From Aquamicrobium sp. LC103 (GTDB lineage Bacteria; Pseudomonadota; Alphaproteobacteria; Rhizobiales; Rhizobiaceae), in assembly GCF_001014615.2 (NCBI RefSeq), contig NZ_LBCQ02000013.1, forward strand, positions 159,772-223,771: DNA of 64,000 nt. Direction: 5' to 3'. The first letter of the stretch is position 1, and each line of letters starts with the position of its first letter. This document shows, one piece after another, positions 8,371 through 16,586 of the stretch. Position numbers and translations under genes: made by a program. The notes beneath the pieces are model-generated. The model worked only from the letters and a program-made list of their open reading frames with translations, was not told the DNA's origin and searched no databases.

Positions 8371-9402
8371 ATGACACATCGATCCCACAAGATCGCTTCA
8401 CGATTCGTCGCACCCGTCCTTGCGGCCGGGTTCGCGCTCCTTATGGCCAGTTCTGCCTTCGCCGAGCCGGCCAAGATCCGTTGGGGCAACTCGTCTTCCG
8501 CTTCCATGGCGCTGTCGACTGCCGAAATGGTTGCGCTCGATGAGGAGTTGCAGCGCAAGCACGATATCGCGGTGGAAATGACCGATTTCCATGGTAACTC
8601 AGTTAACTGCATTGCCGCGCTCGTGGCGGATGCAGTCGACATATGCCAAGTGGGCATCACGACTGGCTTGAACGCGATCGCTGAAGGCGCAGAATTCAAG
8701 GCGATTGCCGCACTCGGCGGGCAGGTGATGGAGATCGTCATTTCAAAAGACGTCGCCGAACGTGTCGGCATGGATTCCGACACGCCGCTGGACAACAGGA
8801 TCGAAGCGTTGAAGGACTTGCAAATCGTCGGAGCCGGGCCGGGCACACCAACCTATATGCTGCTGGACGCGATCATGCAGCGTGTCGGAATGACGGTCGT
8901 CGAAGACCTGAATTTCCGGACCCTTACAGATACGGCGGCGATGAACGAGGGCATTCGCGGTGGCCAGATCGACGGTGCGCTGTGGTCTCCCGGCGGGCTG
9001 GCGCCCGTCCTGTCGGATGGCAGCGGGGTGCGGGTGCTCAGCCTGGCCACGGCGGATATCCCGGAGATGAGCAACATCGCGTTGACCGGCGTCTTCACCA
9101 AGAGCGCGTGGCTCGACGGCAACCCGGATGTCGCCCGGCGCGCCAAGGCAGCACTGGTCGAGGCTGTGGCCAAGCTGCGGGCGGACCCCGAGGGCTACAG
9201 CGCGGCCTACAAGCAGGCGCAGCTCCCCGAATTGCCGGAAGAGATGTGGCAAGAGGTGCTGACCCAGAACCTGCTGGCTTTCTTCGGCGACATGACGGGC
9301 ACGAAGGAAGGCTGGGATTTCTGGATCGAGCAGATGACGGCGGAAGGCAAGGAGAACGCGGAGCGCGCGTCCTTCGACAATACCTTCGTCGCCGTCGAGT
9401 AG
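8371..9402 (+). CDS. ABC transporter substrate-binding protein 3
   Basis: A 343-aa paralogue with signal peptide (cleavage near residue 31, AFA-EP) and the conserved cysteines C80 and C92 (NCIAALVADA, then CQVGITTG). It belongs with SBP4: both start the mature part with IRWGN, carry GWDFW near the end, and lack TGKDY. The ATG follows GGAGG by 6 bases. It is the last gene of the P450 operon and is followed by a clear hairpin terminator at 9492. Confidence 0.87.
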   Translation: MTHRSHKIASRFVAPVLAAGFALLMASSAFAEPAKIRWGNSSSASMALSTAEMVALDEELQRKHDIAVEMTDFHGNSVNCIAALVADAVDICQVGITTGLNAIAEGAEFKAIAALGGQVMEIVISKDVAERVGMDSDTPLDNRIEALKDLQIVGAGPGTPTYMLLDAIMQRVGMTVVEDLNFRTLTDTAAMNEGIRGGQIDGALWSPGGLAPVLSDGSGVRVLSLATADIPEMSNIALTGVFTKSAWLDGNPDVARRAKAALVEAVAKLRADPEGYSAAYKQAQLPELPEEMWQEVLTQNLLAFFGDMTGTKEGWDFWIEQMTAEGKENAERASFDNTFVAVE

Positions 9403-9491
9403 ACTTCGGAGAGAATTGTCTCCAGTCTAGGCCCGGACGCGTCGGCCTGCGTCCCGAGCAAGGCTGCGTAGAACGATGTAAGAACGATTTT

Positions 9492-9524
9492 GGAGGCTCC
9501 GGTTTGACCGGGGCCTCCTTTGGT
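9492..9524 (+). terminator. Rho-independent terminator of the P450-SBP3 operon
   Basis: GGAGGC-TCCGG and CCGGG-GCCTCC form a nearly perfect stem around TTTGA, followed by TTTGGTT. It lies 90 bases behind the SBP3 stop. Confidence 0.75.
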
Positions 9525-9622
9525 TGCGCGCCGATGAGTTGCGTGCCGGCAACCCGCAGGGGGCTGGAGGAGAGGGCCGAGCCGGCCGCTGCCCGCGATG
9601 CGTACGACAACGGTATTTGCAT

Positions 9623-9654
9623 GAAAATGGCCACCCCGTTTCCGAGGCGGCCAT
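9623..9654 (-). terminator. Rho-independent terminator of SBP4
   Basis: Read on the minus strand, ATGGCCGCCTC pairs with GGGGTGGCCAT (11 pairs, two of them G-T) around loop GGAAAC, followed by TTTTC. It lies about 70 bases behind the SBP4 stop. Confidence 0.75.
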
Positions 9655-9726
9655 GCTGTGTCGATCTGCCCTGCTTCCAAGATAGTTCGGAGCGGAGGAG
9701 CTCTCCGTTCCGCTGTCGCGGATCAG

Positions 9727-10752
9727 CTATTCGAGCGTGTCGAAGGCGTGGGCGAACGCGGCCTTTTCGGAACCTTCCTTGCCCTCGGTTTTCATGATGT
9801 CGATCCAGAAGTCCCAGCCGGGGGCGGTACCGGTCATGTCGTCAAAGAACGCCACGAGGTTCTGGTCGACGATGTTATTCCACGTTTCGTCAGGCATGGC
9901 CTCGAGATAGGTCTTCTTGTATTCCTCGCCGTAACCTCGCGGATCGGCACGCCACTTCTGGAGCGCCTCCACCATGGCGGCCTTCGCACGCTTGGCGGTG
10001 TCCCGGTTTGCTTCGAGCCACGAGGTGTTGGCGTAGATGGCCGTCAGCGCGACGCCTTTGAATTCCGGGAAGTCGCCGCGTGCCAGGCTGATGACCTGAA
10101 CGGCGCTGCCGTCCCCCAATGCCGGGCCTAGAGCTCCCAGCGACCACCACACACCGTCGATCGCGCCATTGCGCACGCCCTCGTTCATCGCGGTTATATC
10201 CACCAGCGTCCGGAACTGCAGGTCGTTGATGCTGAGGCCCGCTTTTTTCAGCATGACATCGAGCAGCATATAGTTCGGCGTGCCCGGGCCGGAGCCGGTG
10301 ATCTGGAGGCCCTTGAGCTTGCTCAGGCGCTCCTTGATAGGCTCGTCGGCGGTCACAGCCACGCGCTCGGCGGTGGCCTTGTTCAGGGCGAGCTCGCCGA
10401 CCTGGCCGCCCATCATAGAGAACGACTTGATCGCCGCGCCCTCAGCGATGGCATAGAGGCCCGTCGAGATTCCGGTCTGGCAGAAGTCGACCGCGTTGCC
10501 GATCAGGGCGGCCATGCAGTTGGACGAGTTGCCCTGGAAATTGATCATCTCGACCTTGATGCCGTGCTTCTTCTGCAATTCGGGGTCGAGCGCGAGAATG
10601 GCCGAAAGCGCGTGCGGCACGGCCGCGGGCGCGGTATTGCCCCAGCGGATCGTCACTTCCTGAGCGCTTGCCGCCGGAACGGCAAGCGCCAGCGCGACGC
10701 CGAGCATTACAGCTTGCGCGCGACCCCGAAGGCCGGCCTTGAGAACGGTCAT
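9727..10752 (-). CDS. ABC transporter substrate-binding protein 4
   Basis: A 341-aa paralogue with signal peptide (cleavage near residue 30, ASA-QE) and conserved C79 and C91 (NCMAALIGNA, then CQTGISTG). It groups with SBP3 (IRWGN start, GWDFW near the end). GGGAGG lies 9 bases before the ATG. It is monocistronic: its own terminator lies at 9623-9654, and upstream, 149-182 bases before the start, lies the most perfect copy of the 34-bp element. It is therefore a clear single-gene member of the inferred IclR regulon. Confidence 0.87.
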   Translation of the reverse strand: MTVLKAGLRGRAQAVMLGVALALAVPAASAQEVTIRWGNTAPAAVPHALSAILALDPELQKKHGIKVEMINFQGNSSNCMAALIGNAVDFCQTGISTGLYAIAEGAAIKSFSMMGGQVGELALNKATAERVAVTADEPIKERLSKLKGLQITGSGPGTPNYMLLDVMLKKAGLSINDLQFRTLVDITAMNEGVRNGAIDGVWWSLGALGPALGDGSAVQVISLARGDFPEFKGVALTAIYANTSWLEANRDTAKRAKAAMVEALQKWRADPRGYGEEYKKTYLEAMPDETWNNIVDQNLVAFFDDMTGTAPGWDFWIDIMKTEGKEGSEKAAFAHAFDTLE

Positions 10753-10900
10753 GTGATTTCCTCCCGAATGCAGCGATCTCGCTGAAGCATTTCACTGGCA
10801 TGTACCGGCAGCGGTCTTGCGGCTCGAAAGCCGACATTGTGCGCCTTCTCCCCCAGCATGCCCGAATTCACGATAACCAGGGAAACGATGCTGCGTCAAC

Positions 10901-10934
10901 AATAGAGAATAGTATTCTCTATTCAGAATATAAC
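10901..10934 (+). promoter_or_regulatory. Three-arm AT-rich operator S1 (upstream of SBP4)
   Basis: Left arm AATAGAGAAT, middle arm TATTCTCTAT, right arm core AGAATA, separated by 2 bp each. Left and middle arms extend to an 11-bp perfect inverted repeat around one central base, the best palindrome of the set. It lies between the 3' end of the GMC gene and the start of SBP4, so it must serve SBP4. Confidence 0.75.
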
Positions 10935-10937
10935 GAC

Positions 10938-12551
10938 CTAGCGATGCTCAGGTTCGGAAATGAGATCGGCCGCCTTCTCCGCGATCATCATCGTAGCCGC
11001 CATCGTATTGGCCGAAACCATCGACGGCATCACCGACGCATCGGCCACGCGCAAGCCGTCAATGCCGTAGACACGCAACTGGGCATCCACCACCGCCGTC
11101 GGGTCGCTGCGCGGCCCCATCCGTGTCGAACCGACCAGGTGGTAGGTTCCATGTCCGCCGGCGCGCGCATAGGAAAGCAAGTCTTCGTCGCTTTGCGTAG
11201 CTGGCCCCGGCGTCGTTTCGCTCTCGACCATTCGAGCCATGGCGGGTGCAGCCATGATGGAGCGGGCAAGCTTCATGCCTCCCACGAGGACCTGCTTGTC
11301 GCTTTCTTCCGCCAGATAGTTCGGTTGGATCGCGGGCGGAACGGAAGGGTCGGGCGAGACGATGCGAACATAACCGTGGCTGTTGGGGCGCAACTGCCAC
11401 ACACCGACCGTAAAGCCAGGAAATGCGTCCAGCTTGCCGGTCAGGCCCTCGGCGAAGGATGCCGGTGTGAAGGTTATGACGATATCCGGCCGGTCAAGAT
11501 CCGGCCGCGATTTCCAGAAGACGTTGCCCAGCACCAGCCCGAAACTCAGGACGTTGGGACGCCCCGCCAACCATCGCGCAATCTGTCCGAGCAGACGCGG
11601 TCCCCGGGTCAGTTCGTTGATCGTGGTGACGCCGCGGGAGCGGTAGACCATGCGCGCGGCGTAGTGATCGCGCAGGTTGAGGCCGACCCCGGGCAGCGCT
11701 TGCTGCGCCGGTACGCCTATGTCAGCGAGATGTGCCGGATCGCCGATCCCGGAAAGTTGTAGCAGCTTGGGTGTGTTGATGACGCCGGCGCAGAGTACCA
11801 CCTCGTGTTGGGCGCGGACCTGCATCTGTTGCCCATGCCGCCGGTATTCGACGCCGGCTGCGCGCCTGCCGTCGAGCAGGATGCGTGTCGCCGGCGCGTT
11901 CGTGCGGACATCAATGCGTCCGGAGCGTTGCGCGGGTCGCAGCAGACGTTTCAACGCATTTTGCCGCCATCCGCGCTCGATCGTATATTGATAGCGTCCG
12001 GAGCCGTCCTGTCGTGCGCCGTTATAGTCCGGGTTGAACGGGATGCCGACCTGCCCGGCCGCAGAGACGAACGTGTCGACGGTTTGCTCGCGCCACTGGA
12101 GATCGGTTACGGGAATCGCGCCAAGCCCGCCGCGGTACTGGTCGTCGTCGGCGATACCGACACGCCGTTCCGTCTTCCGGAAATAGGGCAGCACGTCCGC
12201 ATAGGACCAACCGGGATTGCCCCCGGCTGCCCAACTGTCGAAATCCTTTGCCTGCCCGCGCACATAGATCATGCCATTGATAGACGCGGAGCCGCCGAGC
12301 ACGCGGCCCTGAATGGCGGATAGTCGCCGTCCATCGATGTGCGGCCCCGGTTCGGTCTGGAATCCCCAGGTGTAGCGTGTGCCGAAGACCACCTTGATAA
12401 ATCCGGCGGGGATGTGAAGCCAGGGGTCCCGGTCGCCCGGACCAGCTTCCAGCAGGCACACGGTGACGCCCGGTCGTTCGGCCAGACGCGCCGCGAGAAC
12501 ACAGCCCGCAGCACCACCGCCGACGATCACATAGTCGAATTCTTCCGCCAT
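10938..12551 (-). CDS. GMC family oxidoreductase 1 (choline dehydrogenase-like)
   Basis: A 537-aa FAD enzyme that should oxidise a primary or secondary alcohol. The FAD-binding motif GGGAAG is at residues 11-16, the GMC signature LGGSASINGM near residue 90, and the catalytic His/Asn pair of the family fits GTYHLVGSTRMG and SANTMAATMM near the C-terminus. It is a close paralogue of the GMC protein at 50761: both share HIPAGFIKV and many further blocks. It is the third gene of a minus-strand operon (SBP5, acyl-CoA dehydrogenase, GMC) under operator S2. Confidence 0.9.
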   Translation of the reverse strand: MAEEFDYVIVGGGAAGCVLAARLAERPGVTVCLLEAGPGDRDPWLHIPAGFIKVVFGTRYTWGFQTEPGPHIDGRRLSAIQGRVLGGSASINGMIYVRGQAKDFDSWAAGGNPGWSYADVLPYFRKTERRVGIADDDQYRGGLGAIPVTDLQWREQTVDTFVSAAGQVGIPFNPDYNGARQDGSGRYQYTIERGWRQNALKRLLRPAQRSGRIDVRTNAPATRILLDGRRAAGVEYRRHGQQMQVRAQHEVVLCAGVINTPKLLQLSGIGDPAHLADIGVPAQQALPGVGLNLRDHYAARMVYRSRGVTTINELTRGPRLLGQIARWLAGRPNVLSFGLVLGNVFWKSRPDLDRPDIVITFTPASFAEGLTGKLDAFPGFTVGVWQLRPNSHGYVRIVSPDPSVPPAIQPNYLAEESDKQVLVGGMKLARSIMAAPAMARMVESETTPGPATQSDEDLLSYARAGGHGTYHLVGSTRMGPRSDPTAVVDAQLRVYGIDGLRVADASVMPSMVSANTMAATMMIAEKAADLISEPEHR

Positions 12552-12569
12552 GGGATTTGCACCAGGTTC

Positions 12570-13736
12570 TCAAAACGAGCGCGGTAATCCGAGTATCTTC
12601 TCCGCGATGTAGGAGAGAACGAGGTTTTGCGAGATCGGCGCGATCTTCCAGACGCGCGCTTCGCGAAAGTAGCGTTCGATGTGATATTCACGCGCATAGC
12701 CGTAGCCGCCCAGCGTCTGCATGGCGCGGTCGGTCGCCTCGAACGCGGCTTCCGTGCCGAGATATTTGGCGATGTTGGCGAGATCGCCGCAGGGTATGTC
12801 GTTGTCGTAAAGCCAGGCCGCCTTCAGCGTCAGGATTTCGGCCGCCTCCAGCTTGGCGAGCGAATCCGCCAGCGGGAACTGGACGCCTTGGTTTTGTCCT
12901 ATCGCGCGGCCGAAAACGGTGCGTTCCCCCGCATATTGCGTGGCGCGACGGATTGCGGCGCGACCAAGCTGGATCGCCGAGTAGGCAACGAGAATGCGCT
13001 CGGCGTTAAGGCCGTCGAGCAGATGCTGGAAGCCGCGCCCTTCCTCACCGATCAGGTCGCTTTCGTGCACGCGCAGATTGTCGTACCAGACCTCGCAGGA
13101 CGAGATCGCGTTGCGACCCATCTTCGGGATCGGGCGGATGGTCACCGCCGAAGGATCAAGATCGGCGAGGAACAGCGTCATACCGTCCGTCTTCTTCTTG
13201 CACTGGTCGAGCGGAGTGGTACGCGTGAGCAGCATCACCTTGTTCGACTGCTCGGCCTTGGAGGTCCAGACCTTGCGTCCGTTGATGGTGTAGTGATCGC
13301 CGTCGCGCTTGGCGGAGGTGGTGATTTTGGTCGTGTCGGTGCCGGCATCGGGCTCCGTCACGCCAAAGCAGACATGCAGATCGCCGGACACGAGGGAGGG
13401 AAGGTACTTTTCCCGCATCGCATCAGAGCCGAACTTGACGACAGGGCTCATGCCGAAGATGCCGACATGGACCGCCGTGCAGCCGGAAAGGCCCGCACCC
13501 GAGCCGGAAACCGCGCCCATGATGAGCGCTGCCTCGGTCAGGCCAAGGCCAGAGCCACCATATTCCTCGGGAATCGTGACGCCAAGGAAGCCGTTCGAGA
13601 CGAAGGTGTTGTAGAACTCCCACGGGAATTCATGCCGGTCGTCCTTGCCTTCCCAGTATTCGTCCGGGAAGTCCGTCATGATCGCCTCTACCGCGGAGCG
13701 AATGGCGACCTGTTCTTCGGTAAGGTTGTAGTCCAT
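12570..13736 (-). CDS. Acyl-CoA dehydrogenase
   Basis: This 388-aa flavoprotein should introduce an alpha,beta double bond in an acyl-CoA. It has the family blocks CFGVTEPDAGTDTTKI, the FAD-contact stretch RTVFGRAIG and the C-terminal GGYGYAREYHIERYFREAR. Where medium-chain enzymes carry the catalytic Glu (YEGTxxxQ), this one reads IAPISQN and ends in VLGLPRSF-like residues, as does a known subgroup of proteobacterial acyl-CoA dehydrogenases, so the base must come from elsewhere. The ATG at 13736 follows GGAGG by 6 bases. It lies 18 bases before the GMC gene. Confidence 0.88.
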   Translation of the reverse strand: MDYNLTEEQVAIRSAVEAIMTDFPDEYWEGKDDRHEFPWEFYNTFVSNGFLGVTIPEEYGGSGLGLTEAALIMGAVSGSGAGLSGCTAVHVGIFGMSPVVKFGSDAMREKYLPSLVSGDLHVCFGVTEPDAGTDTTKITTSAKRDGDHYTINGRKVWTSKAEQSNKVMLLTRTTPLDQCKKKTDGMTLFLADLDPSAVTIRPIPKMGRNAISSCEVWYDNLRVHESDLIGEEGRGFQHLLDGLNAERILVAYSAIQLGRAAIRRATQYAGERTVFGRAIGQNQGVQFPLADSLAKLEAAEILTLKAAWLYDNDIPCGDLANIAKYLGTEAAFEATDRAMQTLGGYGYAREYHIERYFREARVWKIAPISQNLVLSYIAEKILGLPRSF

Positions 13737-13803
13737 GGCAGGTCCTCCTCCGCGATGGATAGGTCCACGGACCGAACGCATGTTCGGCCCGCTTCATGTC
13801 AGG

Positions 13804-14826
13804 CTAGTTCGACCGTGCAGCTTCGAGCACGACGTTCTCGAACACGGCGCGCGTGTAATCCTTGCCCGAGCTCGTCTGCTGGATTTCAAGGAAGCGCTGC
13901 CAGCTTTCCGCATCGACGCCCGCGCCCTGGATGAAGGTCGGGATCGCCTGCTCGTATCCGTCCTTCCAGAGTTCGGCCTCAAGGTCCGGGAAGTATTTGG
14001 CGCGGATCAACTCCGCCGACTCCTCCGGCCGGTCGCGCAGGCGTGCATTGGCATCTGCATAAGCGGCGTGGATACGCCGCGCCACGTCCGGATGCTGCTC
14101 CACCCAGTCCTTTCGTGCGAACGCGGTAATGAAAGGCAGGCCCTGGAAATTCTCGACGTCGCCGCGCGCGAAGCTGATCCAGCGCACGCCCTTGCCTTCC
14201 AAGACGACCGGGCTTAGTGAGCCCACGGTCCACAGCGCGCCATCGAGGGCGGCGTTGCGGATGCCCTCGATCATAGCGGGCACTTCCGCCAACGTGCGGT
14301 AGCGAATGTCGGAGATCGAAAGACCGACCGTCTGCATCATGGAGTCGAACATCGTGTAGTAGGCGCTGCCCGGCGCGGAGGTGACGATCGACAGGCCGGA
14401 GAGCGCCCGGATACGGTCCTCCACCGGAGCGTCGGCATTTACCGACAGCGATTCCACGGCTTTCGACGACAGCACGAACTCACCGTTCGGGCCCGACACG
14501 ATAGCTACAGCCACGAGATCAGCGCCTTCTGCAATCGCATCCGTGCCGGTCGGCGTGCCAACCTGGCAGATCTCGACAGCCTCCGAGATCAGGGCGGCGA
14601 TGCAGTTGGGCGACGCTCCGCGCAGGTCGGTGACCTCCAGTTCCAGGCCTTGGGCTGCGAAGATTTCAGGATTAGCGGCCGCTAGCGCGATCGGCGCGTG
14701 CGCGATGTTGATGGCCGCTGCGGCGACGCGGACCTTGTCCTGTGCTTGCGCGAATGATGGCAGTGCGGCCATCGCCCCCGCGATCGCGGCGGCTGCGATA
14801 ACCGACTTTCCGAGATTCTTAGACAT
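13804..14826 (-). CDS. ABC transporter substrate-binding protein 5
   Basis: A 340-aa paralogue with signal peptide (cleavage near residue 29, AQA-QD), conserved C75 and C87 (NCIAALISEA, then CQVGTPTG) and the C-terminal SGKDY of the SBP1/5/6/7 subgroup. GGGAGG lies 6 bases before the ATG at 14826. It heads the operon with an acyl-CoA dehydrogenase and GMC dehydrogenase, with operator S2 82-115 bases upstream. This ties a binding protein directly to two oxidation steps. Confidence 0.87.
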   Translation of the reverse strand: MSKNLGKSVIAAAAIAGAMAALPSFAQAQDKVRVAAAAINIAHAPIALAAANPEIFAAQGLELEVTDLRGASPNCIAALISEAVEICQVGTPTGTDAIAEGADLVAVAIVSGPNGEFVLSSKAVESLSVNADAPVEDRIRALSGLSIVTSAPGSAYYTMFDSMMQTVGLSISDIRYRTLAEVPAMIEGIRNAALDGALWTVGSLSPVVLEGKGVRWISFARGDVENFQGLPFITAFARKDWVEQHPDVARRIHAAYADANARLRDRPEESAELIRAKYFPDLEAELWKDGYEQAIPTFIQGAGVDAESWQRFLEIQQTSSGKDYTRAVFENVVLEAARSN

Positions 14827-14907
14827 GAAATCCTCCCTTGAGTGCGCACGCGCCCGGCCATCGGGCCGCTCCCGCGAAGCTATAGCGGAGCGCAGGGTAT
14901 ACCTCAA

Positions 14908-14941
14908 TCAGTATTCTTTATAGGGAATATAATTCTCTATT
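14908..14941 (-). promoter_or_regulatory. Three-arm AT-rich operator S2 (upstream of SBP5 operon)
   Basis: Read on the minus strand the left arm is AATAGAGAAT, the middle arm TATTCCCTAT and the right arm core AGAATA, with 2-bp gaps. It lies between the MaoC gene (15014) and SBP5 (14826). Since MaoC ends here, the site serves the SBP5-dehydrogenase-GMC operon. Confidence 0.72.
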
Positions 14942-15013
14942 GAGTAAGGCGGAAATCTTGAATGGTGGACGGCCGAGGCTCTCTTGGAGGGGCTATCGCT
15001 GGCGGCGTGTTGT

Positions 15014-15484
15014 TTAGTCCTGTGAGCGTATTGCGCCCGATTTCTTGAGCATCAGGCCGGCGCGAACCGCGGTGACGACCACTTCGTCGCGCTGGTTGTA
15101 GCCGTAGTGCTTGAAGATCACGACGCCGGCGTTCGGATGCTTCCTGCTCTCGCGCCTGGAGACGATGTGGGTCTCGCCGCGCAGCGTGTCGCCAATCCGC
15201 ACCGGGTTGGGAAAGCGGATTTCCTCGTAGCCAAGGTTGCCGAGCGTCGTGCCGAGCGTCGTGTCTCGTACCGAAATGCCGCCGATGAAGGACAGCGTCC
15301 ACAGGCTGTTGACGACACGCGTGCCATGCAGCGTGTTCTTCGAAAATTCGTCGTCGAGATGCAGCGGTTGGTCATTGTGCGCGAGCGCGGTGAACAGGAT
15401 GTTGTCGACATCCGTGACGGTGCGCGTGACGACATGCTTGAACACCATGCCCGGTTCGAGTTCCTCGTAATATTTGCCGCTCAT
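15014..15484 (-). CDS. MaoC family dehydratase
   Basis: A 156-aa single hot-dog enoyl-CoA hydratase 2-type protein. The hydratase motif is visible as ALAHNDQPLHLD (residues 33-44) followed by HGTRVVNSLW. It should add water to an enoyl-CoA or remove it from a 3-hydroxyacyl-CoA. It lies 35 bases behind the luciferase-like oxidoreductase gene on the minus strand and ends before operator S2. Confidence 0.83.
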   Translation of the reverse strand: MSGKYYEELEPGMVFKHVVTRTVTDVDNILFTALAHNDQPLHLDDEFSKNTLHGTRVVNSLWTLSFIGGISVRDTTLGTTLGNLGYEEIRFPNPVRIGDTLRGETHIVSRRESRKHPNAGVVIFKHYGYNQRDEVVVTAVRAGLMLKKSGAIRSQD

Positions 15485-15519
15485 CGCTGGCTCCTTGCAT
15501 ATCTGAAATTGCAGCTGCG

Positions 15520-16440
15520 TCAGCTGACGAAATCGGCGAAGCGCTTCAGCTCGTCGATCTGCTCGCGCGCCGACTTGCCGGTGAAGCGGGCATGAAGGTG
15601 CTTCGCGCCCAGGTCATGCAGCGCCTTGATCTCATCCAGTACCTTCTCCTTGGGCTTGCCGCTTGGATGAATGCCGATCTCCAGTGCCAGTTCGGTCTCG
15701 GGATCGCGGCCCAGGTCGCGAGCGTATTGGTTGACGCGGTTGATGGAGGCGATCGCCTCGTCGTTCAGCGTGCGCTCTCCATTCGGCACTGCGAAAAGCG
15801 GGCACCAGCCGTCAGCCAATTTGGCGATGCGCTTCTCCGCGGCTTCCGGCGGCACCGGATTGTCGGTACGGCCGGCGCCGAGCCAAATCGGGATAGGCTG
15901 CTGCAACGGCTTCGGATTGATGCCGACATCGCGCATGGTGTCGAACATGCCCTCATGCGTCACGGTTTCCTCTGTCCACAGCCGGCGCAGGAGAGGGATT
16001 TGCTCGTCGGCGCGCTTGCCGCGATCCTTCAGCGACCAACCCATCGCCTCGAACTCGACGGAATTGTAGCCAAGCCCGCAAGCAAGGAGCGCACGACCGC
16101 CTGATAGGAAGTCGACTTCCGCCGCCTGCTTCGCGACCAGCGCCGTCTGGCGCTGCGGCAGATTGAGCACGCCCGTCACGAGCTTGATGTTCTTGGTAAG
16201 CGCCGCGAGATAGGCCATCAGCGTGAACACCTCGTGATGGGCGCTTACGTGCGTGTAGGGCGTCTGGTCCATCTCCGGGTGCTTTTCGGCGACCACGCCC
16301 ACCACGTGATCCACGAAACGCATCTTGTGATAGCCGAGCTGATCGGCCGTGGTGATGAACTCCATCATGCCGTGCCAGTCAGCATTATGCGTGAACTCGT
16401 TCACGTTCACTGCGAATTCGACGGTTCCGTCACCCAGCAA
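15520..16440 (-). CDS. LLM class oxidoreductase, probably F420-dependent
   Basis: This 306-aa protein is a luciferase-like monooxygenase family TIM barrel of the type commonly annotated as F420-dependent, with the flavin/deazaflavin-site stretches FVDHVVGVVAEKHPEMD, LTKNIKLVTGVLNLPQR and FLSGGRALLACGLGY. F420 synthesis genes occur in the same island, which supports the cofactor, but FMN use cannot be excluded. Its reaction is unknown. I place the start at a TTG at 16440, 5 bases behind GGGAGG, because the in-frame sequence farther upstream is not protein-like; a CTG at 16437 is the alternative. It is co-transcribed with the MaoC gene. Confidence 0.82.
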   Translation of the reverse strand: MLGDGTVEFAVNVNEFTHNADWHGMMEFITTADQLGYHKMRFVDHVVGVVAEKHPEMDQTPYTHVSAHHEVFTLMAYLAALTKNIKLVTGVLNLPQRQTALVAKQAAEVDFLSGGRALLACGLGYNSVEFEAMGWSLKDRGKRADEQIPLLRRLWTEETVTHEGMFDTMRDVGINPKPLQQPIPIWLGAGRTDNPVPPEAAEKRIAKLADGWCPLFAVPNGERTLNDEAIASINRVNQYARDLGRDPETELALEIGIHPSGKPKEKVLDEIKALHDLGAKHLHARFTGKSAREQIDELKRFADFVS

Positions 16441-16466
16441 GGCTGCCTCCCAATCAATAGTTATCC

Positions 16467-16480
16467 ATACAACTTTGTAT
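16467..16480. promoter_or_regulatory. Palindrome upstream of the LLM-MaoC operon
   Basis: ATACAA and TTGTAT form a perfect inverted repeat around CT, 27 bases upstream of the TTG start. A TTGACA -35-like box lies just upstream on the minus strand (16495-16500), so the palindrome covers the expected promoter. It is unlike the three-arm element and suggests a different regulator. Confidence 0.45.
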
Positions 16481-16586
16481 CGTAGATAGAAAGATGTCAA
16501 GGCATATGACCGTGCTGTCGTTGGATATCGATGTAGCTGCCTGTTCCGCACGAAAACGTGCCGATGGCTGATTTATGGGCTTCGAT

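Larger units (their letters stand above)
9403..9726. other. Convergent intergenic region between SBP3 and SBP4
   Basis: This 324-bp stretch separates two convergent SBP genes. It holds two oppositely facing terminator hairpins (9492-9524 and 9623-9654) and nothing else that I could support. No ORF in it has both a ribosome site and a protein-like sequence. Confidence 0.7.

Noticed and set aside
7674..8846. Long open frame on the minus strand across the hydrolase and SBP3 genes
   Set aside because: It overlaps two clear genes, has no ribosome site and shows no family motif; it is a GC-bias shadow. The same holds for 12627-13934 (+), 27963-29291 (+) and 59261-60526 (+).
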